Notes: generated by a model not told the origin, from the letters alone. Positions 47,243 to 56,259 are shown, counted from the first letter of the stretch. The stretch is DNA of 64,000 nucleotides from Hyphomicrobiaceae bacterium (GCA_022842785.1 JALHOW010000002.1:558001-622000), one strand, 5' to 3'. Translations and numbers: made by a program.

Positions 47243-48868
47243 ATGGCCGACACGATCAGGGGCGCGGACGTCGTCGCGCGCACGCTGGAGCAGCTTGGGA
47301 CGCAGAAGGTCTTCACGCTCTCCGGCAATCACATCATGTCGATCTTCGACGCCGCGCTCGAGACGAAGCTCGAGCTGATCCATGTGCGCCACGAGGCAGC
47401 GACCGTCCATATGGCCGATGCCTGGGGGCGTCTCACGGGCGAACCGGGCATTGCGATGGTGACCGGAGGGCCGGGCCACGCCAATGCCGTCGGCGCGCTC
47501 TATACGGCCCACGCGAACGAGTCGCCCATGGTGCTGCTCTCGGGTCATGCCGCAACGGATGAGCTCGGCCGCGGCGGCTTCCAGGAGATCGCGCAGGCCG
47601 ACATGGCCCGCCCGGTCGCCAAGGCTTCATGGACGTCGACCTCGGCGGCCTCCCTCGGCGAGGACGTCGCCAAGGCCCTGCATATCGCCAAGAGCGGCCG
47701 GCCTGGGCCGGTGCACCTAAGTCTCCCCTCCGACCTGCTCGACGCGGAAGTCGAAGCCTCCAGCACATTGATCCCTGGTCCTCAGCCCGCCACGACAGCA
47801 GCCGCACTCCCCGACGCGCTGGCTGATGTTGTGCTCGAAGCGATCGGCAAGGCCCAAGCGCCGCTGATCATAGCAGCGCCTCATCTCTCCGGGCCCCACG
47901 GCCGACCGCTCCTCGCCGAACTCGAGAGAGCGGTGCAGGCCCCGGTCGTCATCATGGAGAGCCCGCGCGGCATTCGCGATGCGACGCTCGGCTCATTTTC
48001 GGAGCTGCTCAAGCAGACCGATCTGATCGTGCTCCTCGGCAAGCCGCTCGATTTCACACTCAAGTGGGCCGAGCCGCCTGTCGTCGCGCCGACATGCCGT
48101 CTGATCAGCATCGATCCCGAGCCGGCGCTGATAGCCCGCGCGCAGAAGGAGCTCGGCAGCCGTCTTGCGCTGGCGGTACTCGCCGATGCGCGCAGCGCCG
48201 TGCGCTCGCTCACGGAGCGTGGGCGCAAGACCACGCCGCGCGCAGGAACATGGCTCACCGAAGCACGCCGCCTGCTCGATCATCGCCCCGAAAGCTGGGC
48301 GACGCTGAAGGGCAAGAACGGCCGCCTCCACGCCGTCGAAGTCTTCAAGGCACTGAAGCCGATCGTCGAGCGCGATCCGAAGACCGTGCTCATCTGCGAC
48401 GGCGGTGAGTTCGCGCAATGGGGGCAAAGCCTGATCAAGCCGCCGCGCCGGATCGTAAATGGCGTCGCCGGGTCGATTGGTGCCGGCATCCCGTTCGCGG
48501 TGGCGGCGCGCGCCTGGGAACCGAAGGCGCCGATCATCACCGTCATCGGCGACGGGACGTTCGGCTTTCACATGTCGGAGTTCGACACGGCTGTGCGGCA
48601 CAATCTGCCATTCGTCGCGATCGTCGGCACCGATGCGATGTGGAATGCCGAGAGCCAGATCCAGCTTCGCGACTACGGCGCCCAGCGCATGCACGGCTGC
48701 AGCCTGCTGCCGACGCGCTACGACCAGGTGGTCACGGCGCTCGGCGGTCATGGCGAGCTGGTCGACGATGCTGCCGCACTTCCGGCCGCCATCGAACGGG
48801 CCATTGCCTCGGGTAAGCCCGCCTGCGTCAATGTGATGATCGAGCCCATCGCGGCACCGGCGATTTGA
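47243..48868 (+). CDS. TPP-dependent enzyme, acetolactate synthase-like
   Basis: The 541-residue protein has the three-domain TPP fold with catalytic Glu in HVRHEAATVHMADAWG (about residue 51), a middle domain around LPDALADVVLEAIGKAQAP, and the PP motif GDGTFGFHMSEFDTA (from about 434). The usual NN of the motif end is replaced by GTDAMWNAE, so it is not a standard acetolactate synthase. The ATG at 47243 has GGAAGGAACG upstream; a longer frame from 47168 is rejected. No ilvN is present. Function within the decarboxylase/carboligase group is open; the upstream hydratase gene suggests a 2-oxo-acid substrate. Confidence 0.83.
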   Translation: MADTIRGADVVARTLEQLGTQKVFTLSGNHIMSIFDAALETKLELIHVRHEAATVHMADAWGRLTGEPGIAMVTGGPGHANAVGALYTAHANESPMVLLSGHAATDELGRGGFQEIAQADMARPVAKASWTSTSAASLGEDVAKALHIAKSGRPGPVHLSLPSDLLDAEVEASSTLIPGPQPATTAAALPDALADVVLEAIGKAQAPLIIAAPHLSGPHGRPLLAELERAVQAPVVIMESPRGIRDATLGSFSELLKQTDLIVLLGKPLDFTLKWAEPPVVAPTCRLISIDPEPALIARAQKELGSRLALAVLADARSAVRSLTERGRKTTPRAGTWLTEARRLLDHRPESWATLKGKNGRLHAVEVFKALKPIVERDPKTVLICDGGEFAQWGQSLIKPPRRIVNGVAGSIGAGIPFAVAARAWEPKAPIITVIGDGTFGFHMSEFDTAVRHNLPFVAIVGTDAMWNAESQIQLRDYGAQRMHGCSLLPTRYDQVVTALGGHGELVDDAAALPAAIERAIASGKPACVNVMIEPIAAPAI

Positions 48869-48876
48869 TGAACTTC

Positions 48877-48906
48877 CCCCTCTCCCCGCAAGGGCGGGGA
48901 GAGGGG
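48877..48906. repeat. GC-rich intergenic palindrome
   Basis: CCCCTCTCCCCGC (48877-48889) and GCGGGGAGAGGGG (48894-48906) form a perfect 13-bp stem with a 4-base loop, nine bases after the TPP gene stop. It lacks a T run. The sequence type CCCTCTCCCC...GGGGAGAGGG is a common dispersed palindromic unit in alphaproteobacterial intergenic DNA. Confidence 0.8.
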
Positions 48907-48928
48907 ATATCGGCGCGGGAGTTCGGTC

Positions 48929-49261
48929 ATGACCTTCACGACGCATCCCGTGTTGTTTTTCTGCGGTCTCGCGTTGACCGTCGTCGGCTTCCTGCTGTGG
49001 CGCATCGCCGGCCGCTGGGACCTCAAAGGTCATGCCCTCGATTCAGCCGTGAAAACGGCCTGGAATCGGCGCGTCGTCATCAGCGACGAGTTGCAGGAGC
49101 GCTATCGCGATGTGCGGGATGCACCAACGCATGTGACGCGCGCCGGGCGCGTGGCAGGACACGCCGCACGGCATTTCGTGGCGCAGGCGGTCTCGATCGC
49201 GGCAATGATCGTGCTCGCACTCGGCGTGGCACTGGCCGTGCTTGCGGTGGTTTGGCCGTAG
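48929..49261 (+). CDS. Small two-helix membrane protein of unknown function
   Basis: The 110-residue product has two hydrophobic segments, at about residues 7-26 (PVLFFCGLALTVVGFLLW) and 86-108 (VSIAAMIVLALGVALAVLAV), joined by a polar, Arg-rich middle (DELQERYRDVRDA). Both ends are thus likely on the same side of the inner membrane. The composition and codon use match the surrounding genes. No family is recognised. It lies 60 bases after the TPP gene on the same strand, behind a palindrome, and ends seven bases before the convergent yebC. Confidence 0.6.
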   Translation: MTFTTHPVLFFCGLALTVVGFLLWRIAGRWDLKGHALDSAVKTAWNRRVVISDELQERYRDVRDAPTHVTRAGRVAGHAARHFVAQAVSIAAMIVLALGVALAVLAVVWP

Positions 49262-49267
49262 CGTGAA

Positions 49268-50017
49268 TCAGGCGGCCGTCAGGCTGGCCATGGTCGCGTC
49301 GTCGATCTCGAAGTTGGCGAACACGGCCTGGACGTCGTCGTCATCCTCGAGCGCGGCAATCAGCTTCAGGATCGTGCCGGCATTGTCCTCGTCGAGCTGC
49401 GTCGACGTGACCGGCTTCCATACAGCCTTCACGGACTGCGGTGCTCCGAGCGCCCCTTCGAGGGCGGACGCCACGGGCATCATGCTCTCGAAGGCAGTCG
49501 TGATGGCGTGGCCACTCTCGTCGGAAACCACGTCGTCCGCACCGGCCTCGATGGCTGCCTCGAGCACAGCATCGGCGGAACCGGCCGCCGCCGGATAGAG
49601 GATCTCACCGACCCGGGCGAACATGTGGGAGACGGCGCCGGTCGCACCGAGATTGCCGTTGTACTTGGTAAAGACTGCGCGGATGGCGCCGCCTGTCCGG
49701 TTGCGGTTGTCGGTCAACGCTTCGACGATGATGGCCACGCCGCCGGGGCCATACCCCTCGTAGCGGATCTCGTCGTAGTTCTCGTCCGCCCCGCCGGCCG
49801 CCTTCTTGATGGCACGCTCGACATTGTCCTTGGGCATGTTCTCAGCGCGCGCGTTCTGTACGGCGAGGCGCAGGCGCGCGTTCATTTCCGGGTCGGGCAG
49901 GCCGGATTTGGCAGCGACGGTGATCTCACGGGCAAGCTTCGCAAAGAGCTTCGAGCGGGCAGCGTCCTGCTTGCCCTTGCGATGCATGATGTTCTTGAAT
50001 TGGGAATGGCCTGCCAT
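49268..50017 (-). CDS. YebC/PmpR-family protein
   Basis: The 249-residue protein starts [20 protein letters not shown], the diagnostic N-terminus of the family, with [31 protein letters not shown] and [19 protein letters not shown]. Family members have been described as transcriptional regulators and more recently as translation factors that relieve ribosome stalling. The length and all three sub-domains are normal. It is the first gene of a reverse transcript here. In many bacteria yebC precedes ruvC, but no ruv gene is next to it in this window. Confidence 0.95.
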   Translation of the reverse strand: MAGHSQFKNIMHRKGKQDAARSKLFAKLAREITVAAKSGLPDPEMNARLRLAVQNARAENMPKDNVERAIKKAAGGADENYDEIRYEGYGPGGVAIIVEALTDNRNRTGGAIRAVFTKYNGNLGATGAVSHMFARVGEILYPAAAGSADAVLEAAIEAGADDVVSDESGHAITTAFESMMPVASALEGALGAPQSVKAVWKPVTSTQLDEDNAGTILKLIAALEDDDDVQAVFANFEIDDATMASLTAA

Positions 50018-50445
50018 GGATGATCCGTCGCGCGTCCAATAGCGGGAGCCCCTCCACGTTCATGCGTGTGCGCGGAGAAACCCCTAAGATTTTGATATTT
50101 CCGCCTTTTTCCGAAGGAGTAGGCGGCTCCGATCCGTCATGCCCGCACGCTGTGTCCCGACGCCGCAGGGCCGACCGGCGGGGTTATACGCTTCACCCCG
50201 TGCAAAATCCACAGATTGTCGCTATATAGGCGATCGGACCGGACGTTCCGAAGAAGCCAAAAGAACCTCTCGACCGCGAGACGGCCAGTCCCCCCGACAC
50301 TGCAAGCGAGCATCGCCTTCGTCAGACCATTTTGGCGTCGTGCGGTGACGTGCGCTTGGACGGAGGGAACCTTGGATCGGAAGGCGGGTTGAGAGGCAGC
50401 AATGAAGACGGCTGTGGTGATCCTTCTCCATGGGCGGAGTAGCAG
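50018..50445. other. 428-base intergenic region before the glycosyltransferase
   Basis: The region lies between divergent yebC and the GT2 gene and should contain both promoters. A TATATAGG stretch occurs near 50220-50230. No gene, RNA or clear repeat was found on either strand; the long reverse-strand frame covering it (50137-51456) is the antisense shadow of the glycosyltransferase. Confidence 0.45.
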
Positions 50446-51507
50446 TTGATCGAGGCTCGAGCCGTGCATAAGGCGAGTCTGGCGATACCGGAGGCGGCGA
50501 GCTTGCCGCAGGCCGGGAAGCCCGGAATGCTTTCCATCGCCATACCTGTGTTGAACGAAGAGCGTGGCCTGTCGCGCCTGCTGGATCGGCTTGTCGCCGT
50601 TCTCGATGGGCTCGGGCGGCCGTGGGAAGTCATTTTCGTCGATGACGGGTCGAAAGACGGCACCGCCGCAATGCTCATGGCGCTCAACGCCCGCGACCCG
50701 CGATTCAAGGCTGTCGTTCTCAGCCGCAACTTCGGCAAGGAAATCGCCGTGGCCGCAGGCCTGCGCTATGCCAGCGGCGCGGCGGCGATCGTCATGGATG
50801 GCGATCTGCAGCATCCGCCCGAGAGCATTCCCGCGCTCGTCCGCCAGTGGGAGCAGGGCTACGACGTCGTCTATGGCGAGCGCTCGAACAGAGCTACAGA
50901 CACGGCGCTTCATCGCTTCACGGCGAAGCTGTTCTACGGCATCTTCAGTTCGATGAGCCGCACCGAGCTGCCGCAAGGCGCCGGCGACTTCCGGCTCCTG
51001 GATCGTCGGGTTGTCGATGTGCTCAATCGCATGGATGAGCGCGCACGCTTCAACAAGGGGCTCTTTGCCTGGGTCGGCTTCCGCTCGATCGGCATCCCCT
51101 ATGAGGTGGCCGCACGCGGCGAGGGAGGCTCGCGCTGGCGCTGGCGCCAGTTGATGCGCTTCGCGCTCGACGGCCTCGTATCCTTCACGACCATTCCGCT
51201 CAGGGTCTGGTCCTATCTCGGCCTCTTCGTGTCTGCGTGTGCATTCCTGTTCGCGCTCTTTATTCTTGTCGAGTCGCTTGTCTTCGGCATCAGCGCACCG
51301 GGCTTCCCCACGCTCATCATCTCCATCATGTTCTTCTCTGGCATCCAGCTCATCTCGCTCGGTGTCATCGGCGAGTACCTTGGACGCGTCTACGAGGAGG
51401 TCAAAGGGCGGCCCCTTTTCGTCGTCTCCCGCGAGATCGGCCTCGGTGACGACCACGGCCCTCAGCCCACGGATCGGGTCACGGATCGAGGACGGGCACG
51501 CTCATGA
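50446..51507 (+). CDS. Family 2 glycosyltransferase, DPM1/GtrB type
   Basis: The 353-residue protein has a cytoplasmic GT-A domain (LSIAIPVLNEERGLSRLL, IFVDDGSKDGT, the DxD motif in VMDGDLQHPPE) and two C-terminal membrane helices (about 240-262 and 273-297). This is the architecture of polyprenyl-phosphate glycosyltransferases such as GtrB or ArnC that charge the undecaprenyl carrier with a sugar. The TTG at 50446 has GGCGGAG eight bases upstream; ATG at 50527 (MLSIAIPV) is an alternative. Its stop overlaps the gtrA start, so the pair is one unit for membrane-linked sugar transfer, e.g. O-antigen or lipid A modification. Confidence 0.9.
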   Translation: MIEARAVHKASLAIPEAASLPQAGKPGMLSIAIPVLNEERGLSRLLDRLVAVLDGLGRPWEVIFVDDGSKDGTAAMLMALNARDPRFKAVVLSRNFGKEIAVAAGLRYASGAAAIVMDGDLQHPPESIPALVRQWEQGYDVVYGERSNRATDTALHRFTAKLFYGIFSSMSRTELPQGAGDFRLLDRRVVDVLNRMDERARFNKGLFAWVGFRSIGIPYEVAARGEGGSRWRWRQLMRFALDGLVSFTTIPLRVWSYLGLFVSACAFLFALFILVESLVFGISAPGFPTLIISIMFFSGIQLISLGVIGEYLGRVYEEVKGRPLFVVSREIGLGDDHGPQPTDRVTDRGRARS

Positions 51508-51932
51508 ACCAGCAGAACTCGGTGATCGATCCCGCGCGCGACCTACCACCGCTCCGTCACTGGGGAGGCTTCCTCGTCTCGGGGCTGATCGCGCTGGCGT
51601 GTGACGCGAGCATCCTACAGTTCGGCATCCTCGTCGTCGGATTGAATCCGCTCACGGCACGGCTCATCGCGATCTCGGGAGCGATGGTCGCAGGGTGGCT
51701 CGCCCATCGGCGATTAACCTTCTCTTTGAGTGCACCGCCTACGCTTGGCGAGTTCAGCCGATATTCCGCGACAGCATGGATAGCCGCGGCGATCAACTAC
51801 GTGGTGTTCGCCGCCGTGCTCTACGTGCTGCCTGGAACACATCCACTCACGGCACTTGTATTCGCGTCAATTCTCGCCACATTTTTCGCATACATGGGAA
51901 TGCGTTACCGCGTGTTTCGGGGGAGAGCATGA
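51504..51932 (+). CDS. GtrA-family membrane protein
   Basis: The 142-residue product has four hydrophobic segments (about 22-40, 46-65, 88-106, 112-132) and the GtrA core, including FLVSGLIALACDASILQFGI, the basic loop AGWLAHRRLTF and the terminal YMGMRYRVFRG. GtrA proteins are thought to flip or help flip polyprenyl-phosphate-linked sugars. It overlaps the GT2 gene by four bases (ATGA), as is common for gtrA-gtrB pairs. Confidence 0.92.
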   Translation: MNQQNSVIDPARDLPPLRHWGGFLVSGLIALACDASILQFGILVVGLNPLTARLIAISGAMVAGWLAHRRLTFSLSAPPTLGEFSRYSATAWIAAAINYVVFAAVLYVLPGTHPLTALVFASILATFFAYMGMRYRVFRGRA

Positions 51933-52257
51933 CAGCTTTTCAAACACGTCGGAGGGAAGTCGAGAAGGGCGCAAGAAAGGCACGCTCCAGGTTCGTGAAC
52001 TCAGAATGCCGAGGCAGGAACCGTTCATTGAACATTCATCCGCGATACCATTGCATGGCTGTCGTTCCAGGAGAATTTGTAGCAGTTGGAGGACGCTGTA
52101 CGCGCTGGATGAGCGTGCTGCGAAGGTCTCGGCTGCGCGTGGGCGAGTTCTCGGCAGGACCCCACCTAGTAAAGAGGAAGTTCGGAACCGTAGCTGGACT
52201 ACGGACGTTATCTGGTGCGATGGCGTGAGCGCTTGAAATGCGTCTGGAGGCGCAAAT
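51933..52257. other. 325-base region before ribA
   Basis: An ATG at 51929 overlaps the gtrA stop and opens a 99-codon frame to 52228, but the frame is Arg-rich and low-complexity and is not convincing. No FMN riboswitch core (the conserved GGGGC...GAAAUUCCC pattern) is present, so ribA is not visibly riboswitch-controlled here. Confidence 0.5.
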
Positions 52258-52890
52258 ATGAAGTCGAATGCGGTTAAGTCCTACGCGCTTGATCTCGATT
52301 GGTCGGCACAGACAATCCTGCCGATCGAGTTTCGTGGGCGGGAATTGCACCTGGAGGCTCGCGCCTATCAGGGGCATGATCCCCACAATCAAGCGTTTGT
52401 CCTGATACACAGGGCGAACCAGGCAAACAGCGAGCTGCCGGTCGTACGCGTCCACAGCGGCTGCATCACCGGCGACATCTTCCACTCCCTCAAGTGCGAC
52501 TGCTATCCGCAGTTGCAGGCGGCTTTGGAGACGATAACGACGTCGCCGCTGGGTGTGCTTGTTTACCTGCCCTATCATGAGGGGCGTGGCATCGGGATCG
52601 TGAATAAGATCCGTGCCTACGCGCTTCAGGACCAGGGATATGACACGGTGGATGCCAACGTAGCGGTTGGCGCGCCGATCGAAGCGCGCACCTATGATCT
52701 CGCCGCGCATATCCTGTTCGATCTCGGGCTGCCGGACATCCGGCTGCTCACGAACAACCCCGCAAAGGTCGATGCGCTGCGCGCGGAGGGGATCAACGTG
52801 ATCGAGCGGCTGCCCGTCGTGTGCACACCGAATGCACACAACGTGCGCTATCTCGAAACAAAGAAGGCACGCATGGCCCACGCGCTATAA
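52258..52890 (+). CDS. ribA: GTP cyclohydrolase II
   Basis: RibA opens GTP to 2,5-diamino-6-ribosylamino-4(3H)-pyrimidinone phosphate, the first step of riboflavin synthesis. The 210-residue protein has the zinc Cys triad C69-x10-C80-x-C82 in RVHSGCITGDIFHSLKCDC, the catalytic segment YHEGRGIGIVNKIRAYALQD, and LLTNNPAKVDAL. E. coli RibA has RQEGRNIGL at the active-site loop where this has YHEGRGIGI, but the core residues are kept. The stand-alone form (no RibB fusion) is of normal length. An inverted-repeat terminator follows. Other riboflavin genes are not in this window. Confidence 0.94.
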   Translation: MKSNAVKSYALDLDWSAQTILPIEFRGRELHLEARAYQGHDPHNQAFVLIHRANQANSELPVVRVHSGCITGDIFHSLKCDCYPQLQAALETITTSPLGVLVYLPYHEGRGIGIVNKIRAYALQDQGYDTVDANVAVGAPIEARTYDLAAHILFDLGLPDIRLLTNNPAKVDALRAEGINVIERLPVVCTPNAHNVRYLETKKARMAHAL

Positions 52891-52927
52891 GCGCGAAGCC
52901 GAACGTCGTCTTCACGGCACAAAATTC

Positions 52928-52961
52928 AGCGAGGCGTCACTCAAATGGCGCCTCGCTTTTT
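52928..52961 (+). terminator. Terminator of ribA
   Basis: AGCGAGGCG (52928-52936) and CGCCTCGCT (52949-52957) pair perfectly with a 12-base loop and are followed by TTTTATT. It lies 38 bases after the ribA stop and 66 before the hslV stop, so it separates the convergent genes. Confidence 0.85.
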
Positions 52962-53026
52962 ATTGCGCGATAGCGATTTCCGATTGTTTGTCGTTACGCG
53001 TCGACTGGTAGCGCCCAGGGACGCGC

Positions 53027-53569
53027 TCAGCGCGACGACTCGAGCGTCTCGACGACCAGATTTCCATTCGTGTAAACGCAGATCTCCGCCGCGATCGCCA
53101 TCGCCTTCCTGGCAATGGCCTCGGCTTCGAGGTCCGTGTCCATGAGCGCCCGCGCCGCTGCGAGCGCGTAGTTGCCACCCGAGCCAATACCCATGACATC
53201 GTGCTCCGGCTCGAGGACGTCGCCCGTGCCGGTCAGGACCAGCGACCGCTCGCGGTCGGCGACGAGCATCATCGCTTCGAGCCGGCGCAGGAAGCGGTCC
53301 GTCCGCCAGTCCTTTGCCAATTCGACGCACGCCCGCGTGAGCTGCCCGGGATACTGCTCGAGCTTGGCCTCGAGCCGCTCGAACAGGGTAAAGGCGTCAG
53401 CGGTTGCTCCGGCGAAGCCGCCGATCACATCGCCCCGGCCGAGCGTACGCACCTTGCGCGCATTGGACTTGATGACCGTTGCGCCGAGGCTCACCTGGCC
53501 ATCGCCCGCAATGACGACACGGCCCTTCTTGCGCAAAGTGAGGATCGTTGTCCCGTGCCAGTTTTCCAT
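53027..53569 (-). CDS. hslV: HslV, ATP-dependent protease peptidase subunit
   Basis: HslV is the threonine protease that forms the HslVU complex with the HslU AAA+ ATPase. The 180-residue product reads [20 protein letters not shown]; the proprotein is cleaved before Thr7 of HGTTIL, which becomes the nucleophile. [20 protein letters not shown] and [13 protein letters not shown] are typical. Length is normal. In most Alphaproteobacteria hslU sits nearby, often next to the his operon, but neither hslU nor his genes flank it here; its stop faces ribA. It lies 104 bases after the methyltransferase stop on the same strand. Confidence 0.96.
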   Translation of the reverse strand: MENWHGTTILTLRKKGRVVIAGDGQVSLGATVIKSNARKVRTLGRGDVIGGFAGATADAFTLFERLEAKLEQYPGQLTRACVELAKDWRTDRFLRRLEAMMLVADRERSLVLTGTGDVLEPEHDVMGIGSGGNYALAAARALMDTDLEAEAIARKAMAIAAEICVYTNGNLVVETLESSR

Positions 53570-53673
53570 GAAATCTCCTCCGGCACGATCGGGCCGAGCT
53601 TGTGCTGGCCATTGGTATGGTGGCGCCGCGCGATCGAATCAAGGCCTTCGGCGCCCCCTGCCGACGTCGTCCC

Positions 53674-54420
53674 TCAAGCCACGAACACGAACCAGTCCAC
53701 GTCCTCGGTGACGACTTCGCCGGGCGGGGCTTCGGCCGCGTGCGCACGGAGCGCCGCCATGCCGGTCGCAAAATCCGCGTCGGAGATGCGAGACAGAAAG
53801 GAGTCCGCGCGCACGGACGTCTTCTGCGCATAGACCTGCCAGTCCTCACCCACGACCTGCGGCACGATTTCATGAACGCTCAGCCTGAAGCCGGCATTCA
53901 GGAATGGCTCCGCGATCCGGCTGCGGGGCGGAAGCTCCGCCGCGACGATGGGCCCGATCGCGGGAAAGAAGCGGTACTTGGGAAAATTGGTATCGCCCGT
54001 GCTGTTGCGCAAGGCGACGTGCCCGCCCTTGCGAAGGACGCGCCGGCACTCTCTTGCGACTGCAGCTGCATCATCGAGATGATGCAAAACCATCGACATG
54101 AACACGAGATCGGCAGCGTCGTCGGCGACCGGCAGCGCACTTGCCGAGGCGCATTCGAACACGACGCGATCGCCCCGCAGCTTTCCACGCGCCTGCTCGA
54201 GCATCTTGCTCGAGGGATCGACCCCCATCACGCGCGCGTCGAAATGCTCGGCGAGCGGCTCCGAAAAGCGCCCTGTTCCACATCCGAGGTCGATGATCAG
54301 CGACCCCGGCGCAGGCGCCGCGTCACGCGCAACGAGGTCGAGCCAGAACCGGAGCGTCTCCGGCGCGAGCGTGCGCGCTTTGTCGTAGACCCTCGCAATT
54401 TCCGTTCCGTCGTAGTCCAT
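53674..54420 (-). CDS. Class I SAM-dependent methyltransferase
   Basis: The 248-residue protein has the Rossmann-like methyltransferase motifs: motif I LIIDLGCGTGRFSEPL (about residues 42-57), the acidic end of strand 2 in VMGVDPSSKML, the ECASASALPVADDAADLVFM motif-II region and the HHLDDAAAVARECRRVLRKGG motif III. The substrate is unknown; the WYQVFVFVA-like end (DVDWFVFVA) has no clue. The ATG at 54420 (MDYDGTEIARVYD) was preferred to 54498. It is upstream of hslV on the same strand, with a hypothetical gene before it. A ubiquinone/menaquinone-type methyltransferase is possible but not supported. Confidence 0.85.
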   Translation of the reverse strand: MDYDGTEIARVYDKARTLAPETLRFWLDLVARDAAPAPGSLIIDLGCGTGRFSEPLAEHFDARVMGVDPSSKMLEQARGKLRGDRVVFECASASALPVADDAADLVFMSMVLHHLDDAAAVARECRRVLRKGGHVALRNSTGDTNFPKYRFFPAIGPIVAAELPPRSRIAEPFLNAGFRLSVHEIVPQVVGEDWQVYAQKTSVRADSFLSRISDADFATGMAALRAHAAEAPPGEVVTEDVDWFVFVA

Positions 54421-54507
54421 GATGTAAGCTCTCGCCGGCTGCAGCACATCCCCGTTTACCACACGATCCGCTTGGTCGCGATTATGCGGCAAACTCATAA
54501 ATGCCTA

Positions 54508-54999
54508 TCAAGGGCTGGAATTCATTCTCGAGAAATCCATCGTCCAGTTCGTTTCCCATGTCTTGCCGCTATCGGCGGACATGGCCTGTTCCCAACGTGG
54601 CGTTGGGGTATCTGTTTGTAGCCAAAGGAAGCGCACGAGCACCGGCGTACCGTTCATTATTTCGTTCGCAAAAAAGCTACCGACGCCATTCTCGAACTTG
54701 CCCACTACGGGATTGTCGAGCTGGTGCGGATCGTTGGAGGAGAGCCACCAAATGGCCCACGACATGCTCTGCGCATTGTAGGATCGGACCGCGATTGCCC
54801 GGATCGGCCGCCCCGGAAATTCGAGATAATTGTCTTCCACGTTGCCGTTTCCTCCGAGAACAGGGCGCGTCTCGGAAAGTCCACCAAACACATCCCAATC
54901 ATCGCAGCCGACAAGGCGCTCCCGCAAACGGCGATGATTGACGCGCCATTGCCCGAACTCGAAATCAAAATCATGGGAAACGTCAAAGCTATGGTCCAT
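54508..54999 (-). CDS. Conserved hypothetical protein, soluble beta-rich
   Basis: The 163-residue product is cytoplasmic and Trp-rich, with DFDFEFGQWRVNHRRLRERL at the start, GGNGNVEDNYLEFPG, MSWAIWWLSSNDPHQLDNPV, and ending FLWLQTDTPTPRWEQ and GKTWETNWTMDFSR. The pattern suggests a calycin-like or lipocalin-like beta-barrel, a family of unnamed proteins that I recognise only by shape. GGAG lies seven bases before the ATG at 54999. It lies 88 bases upstream of the methyltransferase on the same strand, so the two may be co-transcribed. No function is proposed. Confidence 0.72.
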   Translation of the reverse strand: MDHSFDVSHDFDFEFGQWRVNHRRLRERLVGCDDWDVFGGLSETRPVLGGNGNVEDNYLEFPGRPIRAIAVRSYNAQSMSWAIWWLSSNDPHQLDNPVVGKFENGVGSFFANEIMNGTPVLVRFLWLQTDTPTPRWEQAMSADSGKTWETNWTMDFSRMNSSP

Positions 55000-55194
55000 T
55001 TGTGATCTCCGGTAGGCCTCACCGATTCGATATTCGAATAAGAGCTATCACACGCTGCTGACTACATGTTGTCAGCAGCTTCGATTGAGATAAAATCGAA
55101 AACTGGCCTGGCGGCACTCGCTCGCATTGCCAGCCCAATACGCAGAACGGCGAAGGCTATCGCCGTGCCATAAGGCTTTTGACAGGGCGCACTA

Positions 55195-56253
55195 TTGTCA
55201 ACGAACAATCCTTCGCGGCCGCATGGCCGGACTTCCGCCCGTAACGCCGTCAAAATCGTCAACGTCGCGCTCCAGGGCGGCGGCGCGCATGGCGCCTTCG
55301 CTTGGGGCGTTCTCGACTATCTGCTCGAGGACGGGCGCCTCGACATCTGCGGCATCTCGGGCGCCAGCGCTGGCGCAGTCAACGCCGTCATACTCGCGCA
55401 CGGCGTGAGCACGGGCGGGCGCGAGGGCGGGCGCAGCGCGCTCGCGGACTTCTGGCGCAAAGTGGGCGAGCCTAGCTCCTTCGTCGGACCGCACCCCTTT
55501 CAGCAGTCGCTGCCGCTCTCCTACTTCAGCGAAGCGACACCGGCCTTCGTGCTGTTCGACTTGATGACGCGTTTCTGGTCGCCCTATCAGCTCAATCCGC
55601 TCAACATCAATCCGCTCCGCTCGCTGCTCGAAGCGACGGTCGACTTCGAGCGCCTGCGCTCTTGCCCACGCACGAGGTTGTTCCTCACGGCAACGAACGT
55701 CCGCTCGGGGAAGGTGCACGTTTTTCGAACGAAGGAAGTCTCTGCTGAAGTCGTGATGGCGTCTGCGTGCTTGCCGCAGGTCTTTCAGGCCGTCGAAATC
55801 GATGGTGAGGCGTACTGGGATGGCGGCTTCATGGGCAATCCCGCGCTCTTCCCGCTGATCTACGACAGCCCCTCTCAAGACGTGATCATCGTGCATGTGA
55901 ACCCGCTGGTGCGACCCGACGTGCCGCGCACCGCTCTCGAGATCGAGAACCGCATGAACGAGATCAGCTTCAATGCCTCATTGATCAGCGAGATGCGCGC
56001 GATCGCCTTCGTATCGCGCCTCATCGATCAGGGAAAAATCCCTGAAGGCACCATGAAGCGAATGCTGCTCCACTCCATTGCCGCCGACGATGTCATGCAA
56101 ATCCTGGGCGCGGTCTCCAAGATGAATACGAGCTGGGATTTCCTCACCCAGCTCCGCGACATCGGGCGCGAGCGTGCCGCGCAATGGCTGGACGATGCCT
56201 TCGACCGCATCGGCGAAGAGTCCTCGACCGACATCAGGTCGTTTTTACAATGA
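55195..56253 (+). CDS. Patatin-like phospholipase
   Basis: The 352-residue protein has the patatin catalytic dyad: oxyanion hole GGGAHGAFAWG (about 28-38), nucleophile Ser58 in GASAG, and the Asp of DGG (EAYWDGGFMGNP, about 208). Patatins hydrolyse phospholipids or other acyl esters. No signal peptide or membrane helix is seen, so it is probably cytoplasmic or peripheral. A TGA lies directly upstream in frame, so the TTG at 55195 is the only usable start, which is unusual but clear. The gene is followed seven bases later by the convergent alpha/beta hydrolase. Confidence 0.9.
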   Translation: MSTNNPSRPHGRTSARNAVKIVNVALQGGGAHGAFAWGVLDYLLEDGRLDICGISGASAGAVNAVILAHGVSTGGREGGRSALADFWRKVGEPSSFVGPHPFQQSLPLSYFSEATPAFVLFDLMTRFWSPYQLNPLNINPLRSLLEATVDFERLRSCPRTRLFLTATNVRSGKVHVFRTKEVSAEVVMASACLPQVFQAVEIDGEAYWDGGFMGNPALFPLIYDSPSQDVIIVHVNPLVRPDVPRTALEIENRMNEISFNASLISEMRAIAFVSRLIDQGKIPEGTMKRMLLHSIAADDVMQILGAVSKMNTSWDFLTQLRDIGRERAAQWLDDAFDRIGEESSTDIRSFLQ

Positions 56254-56259
56254 GCCGCG

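Noticed and set aside
50137-51456. 439-codon reverse frame opposite the GT2 gene
   Set aside because: Shadow of a clear glycosyltransferase; no domain in the reverse product.
51929-52228. 99-codon ORF overlapping the gtrA stop by ATGA
   Set aside because: The overlap is suggestive but the product is Arg-rich, without any fold-like pattern.
51933-52257. FMN riboswitch upstream of ribA
   Set aside because: The conserved core sequences of the RFN element are absent.
53602-54621. 339-codon forward frame opposite the methyltransferase
   Set aside because: Arg/His-rich shadow; methyltransferase motifs are on the reverse strand.
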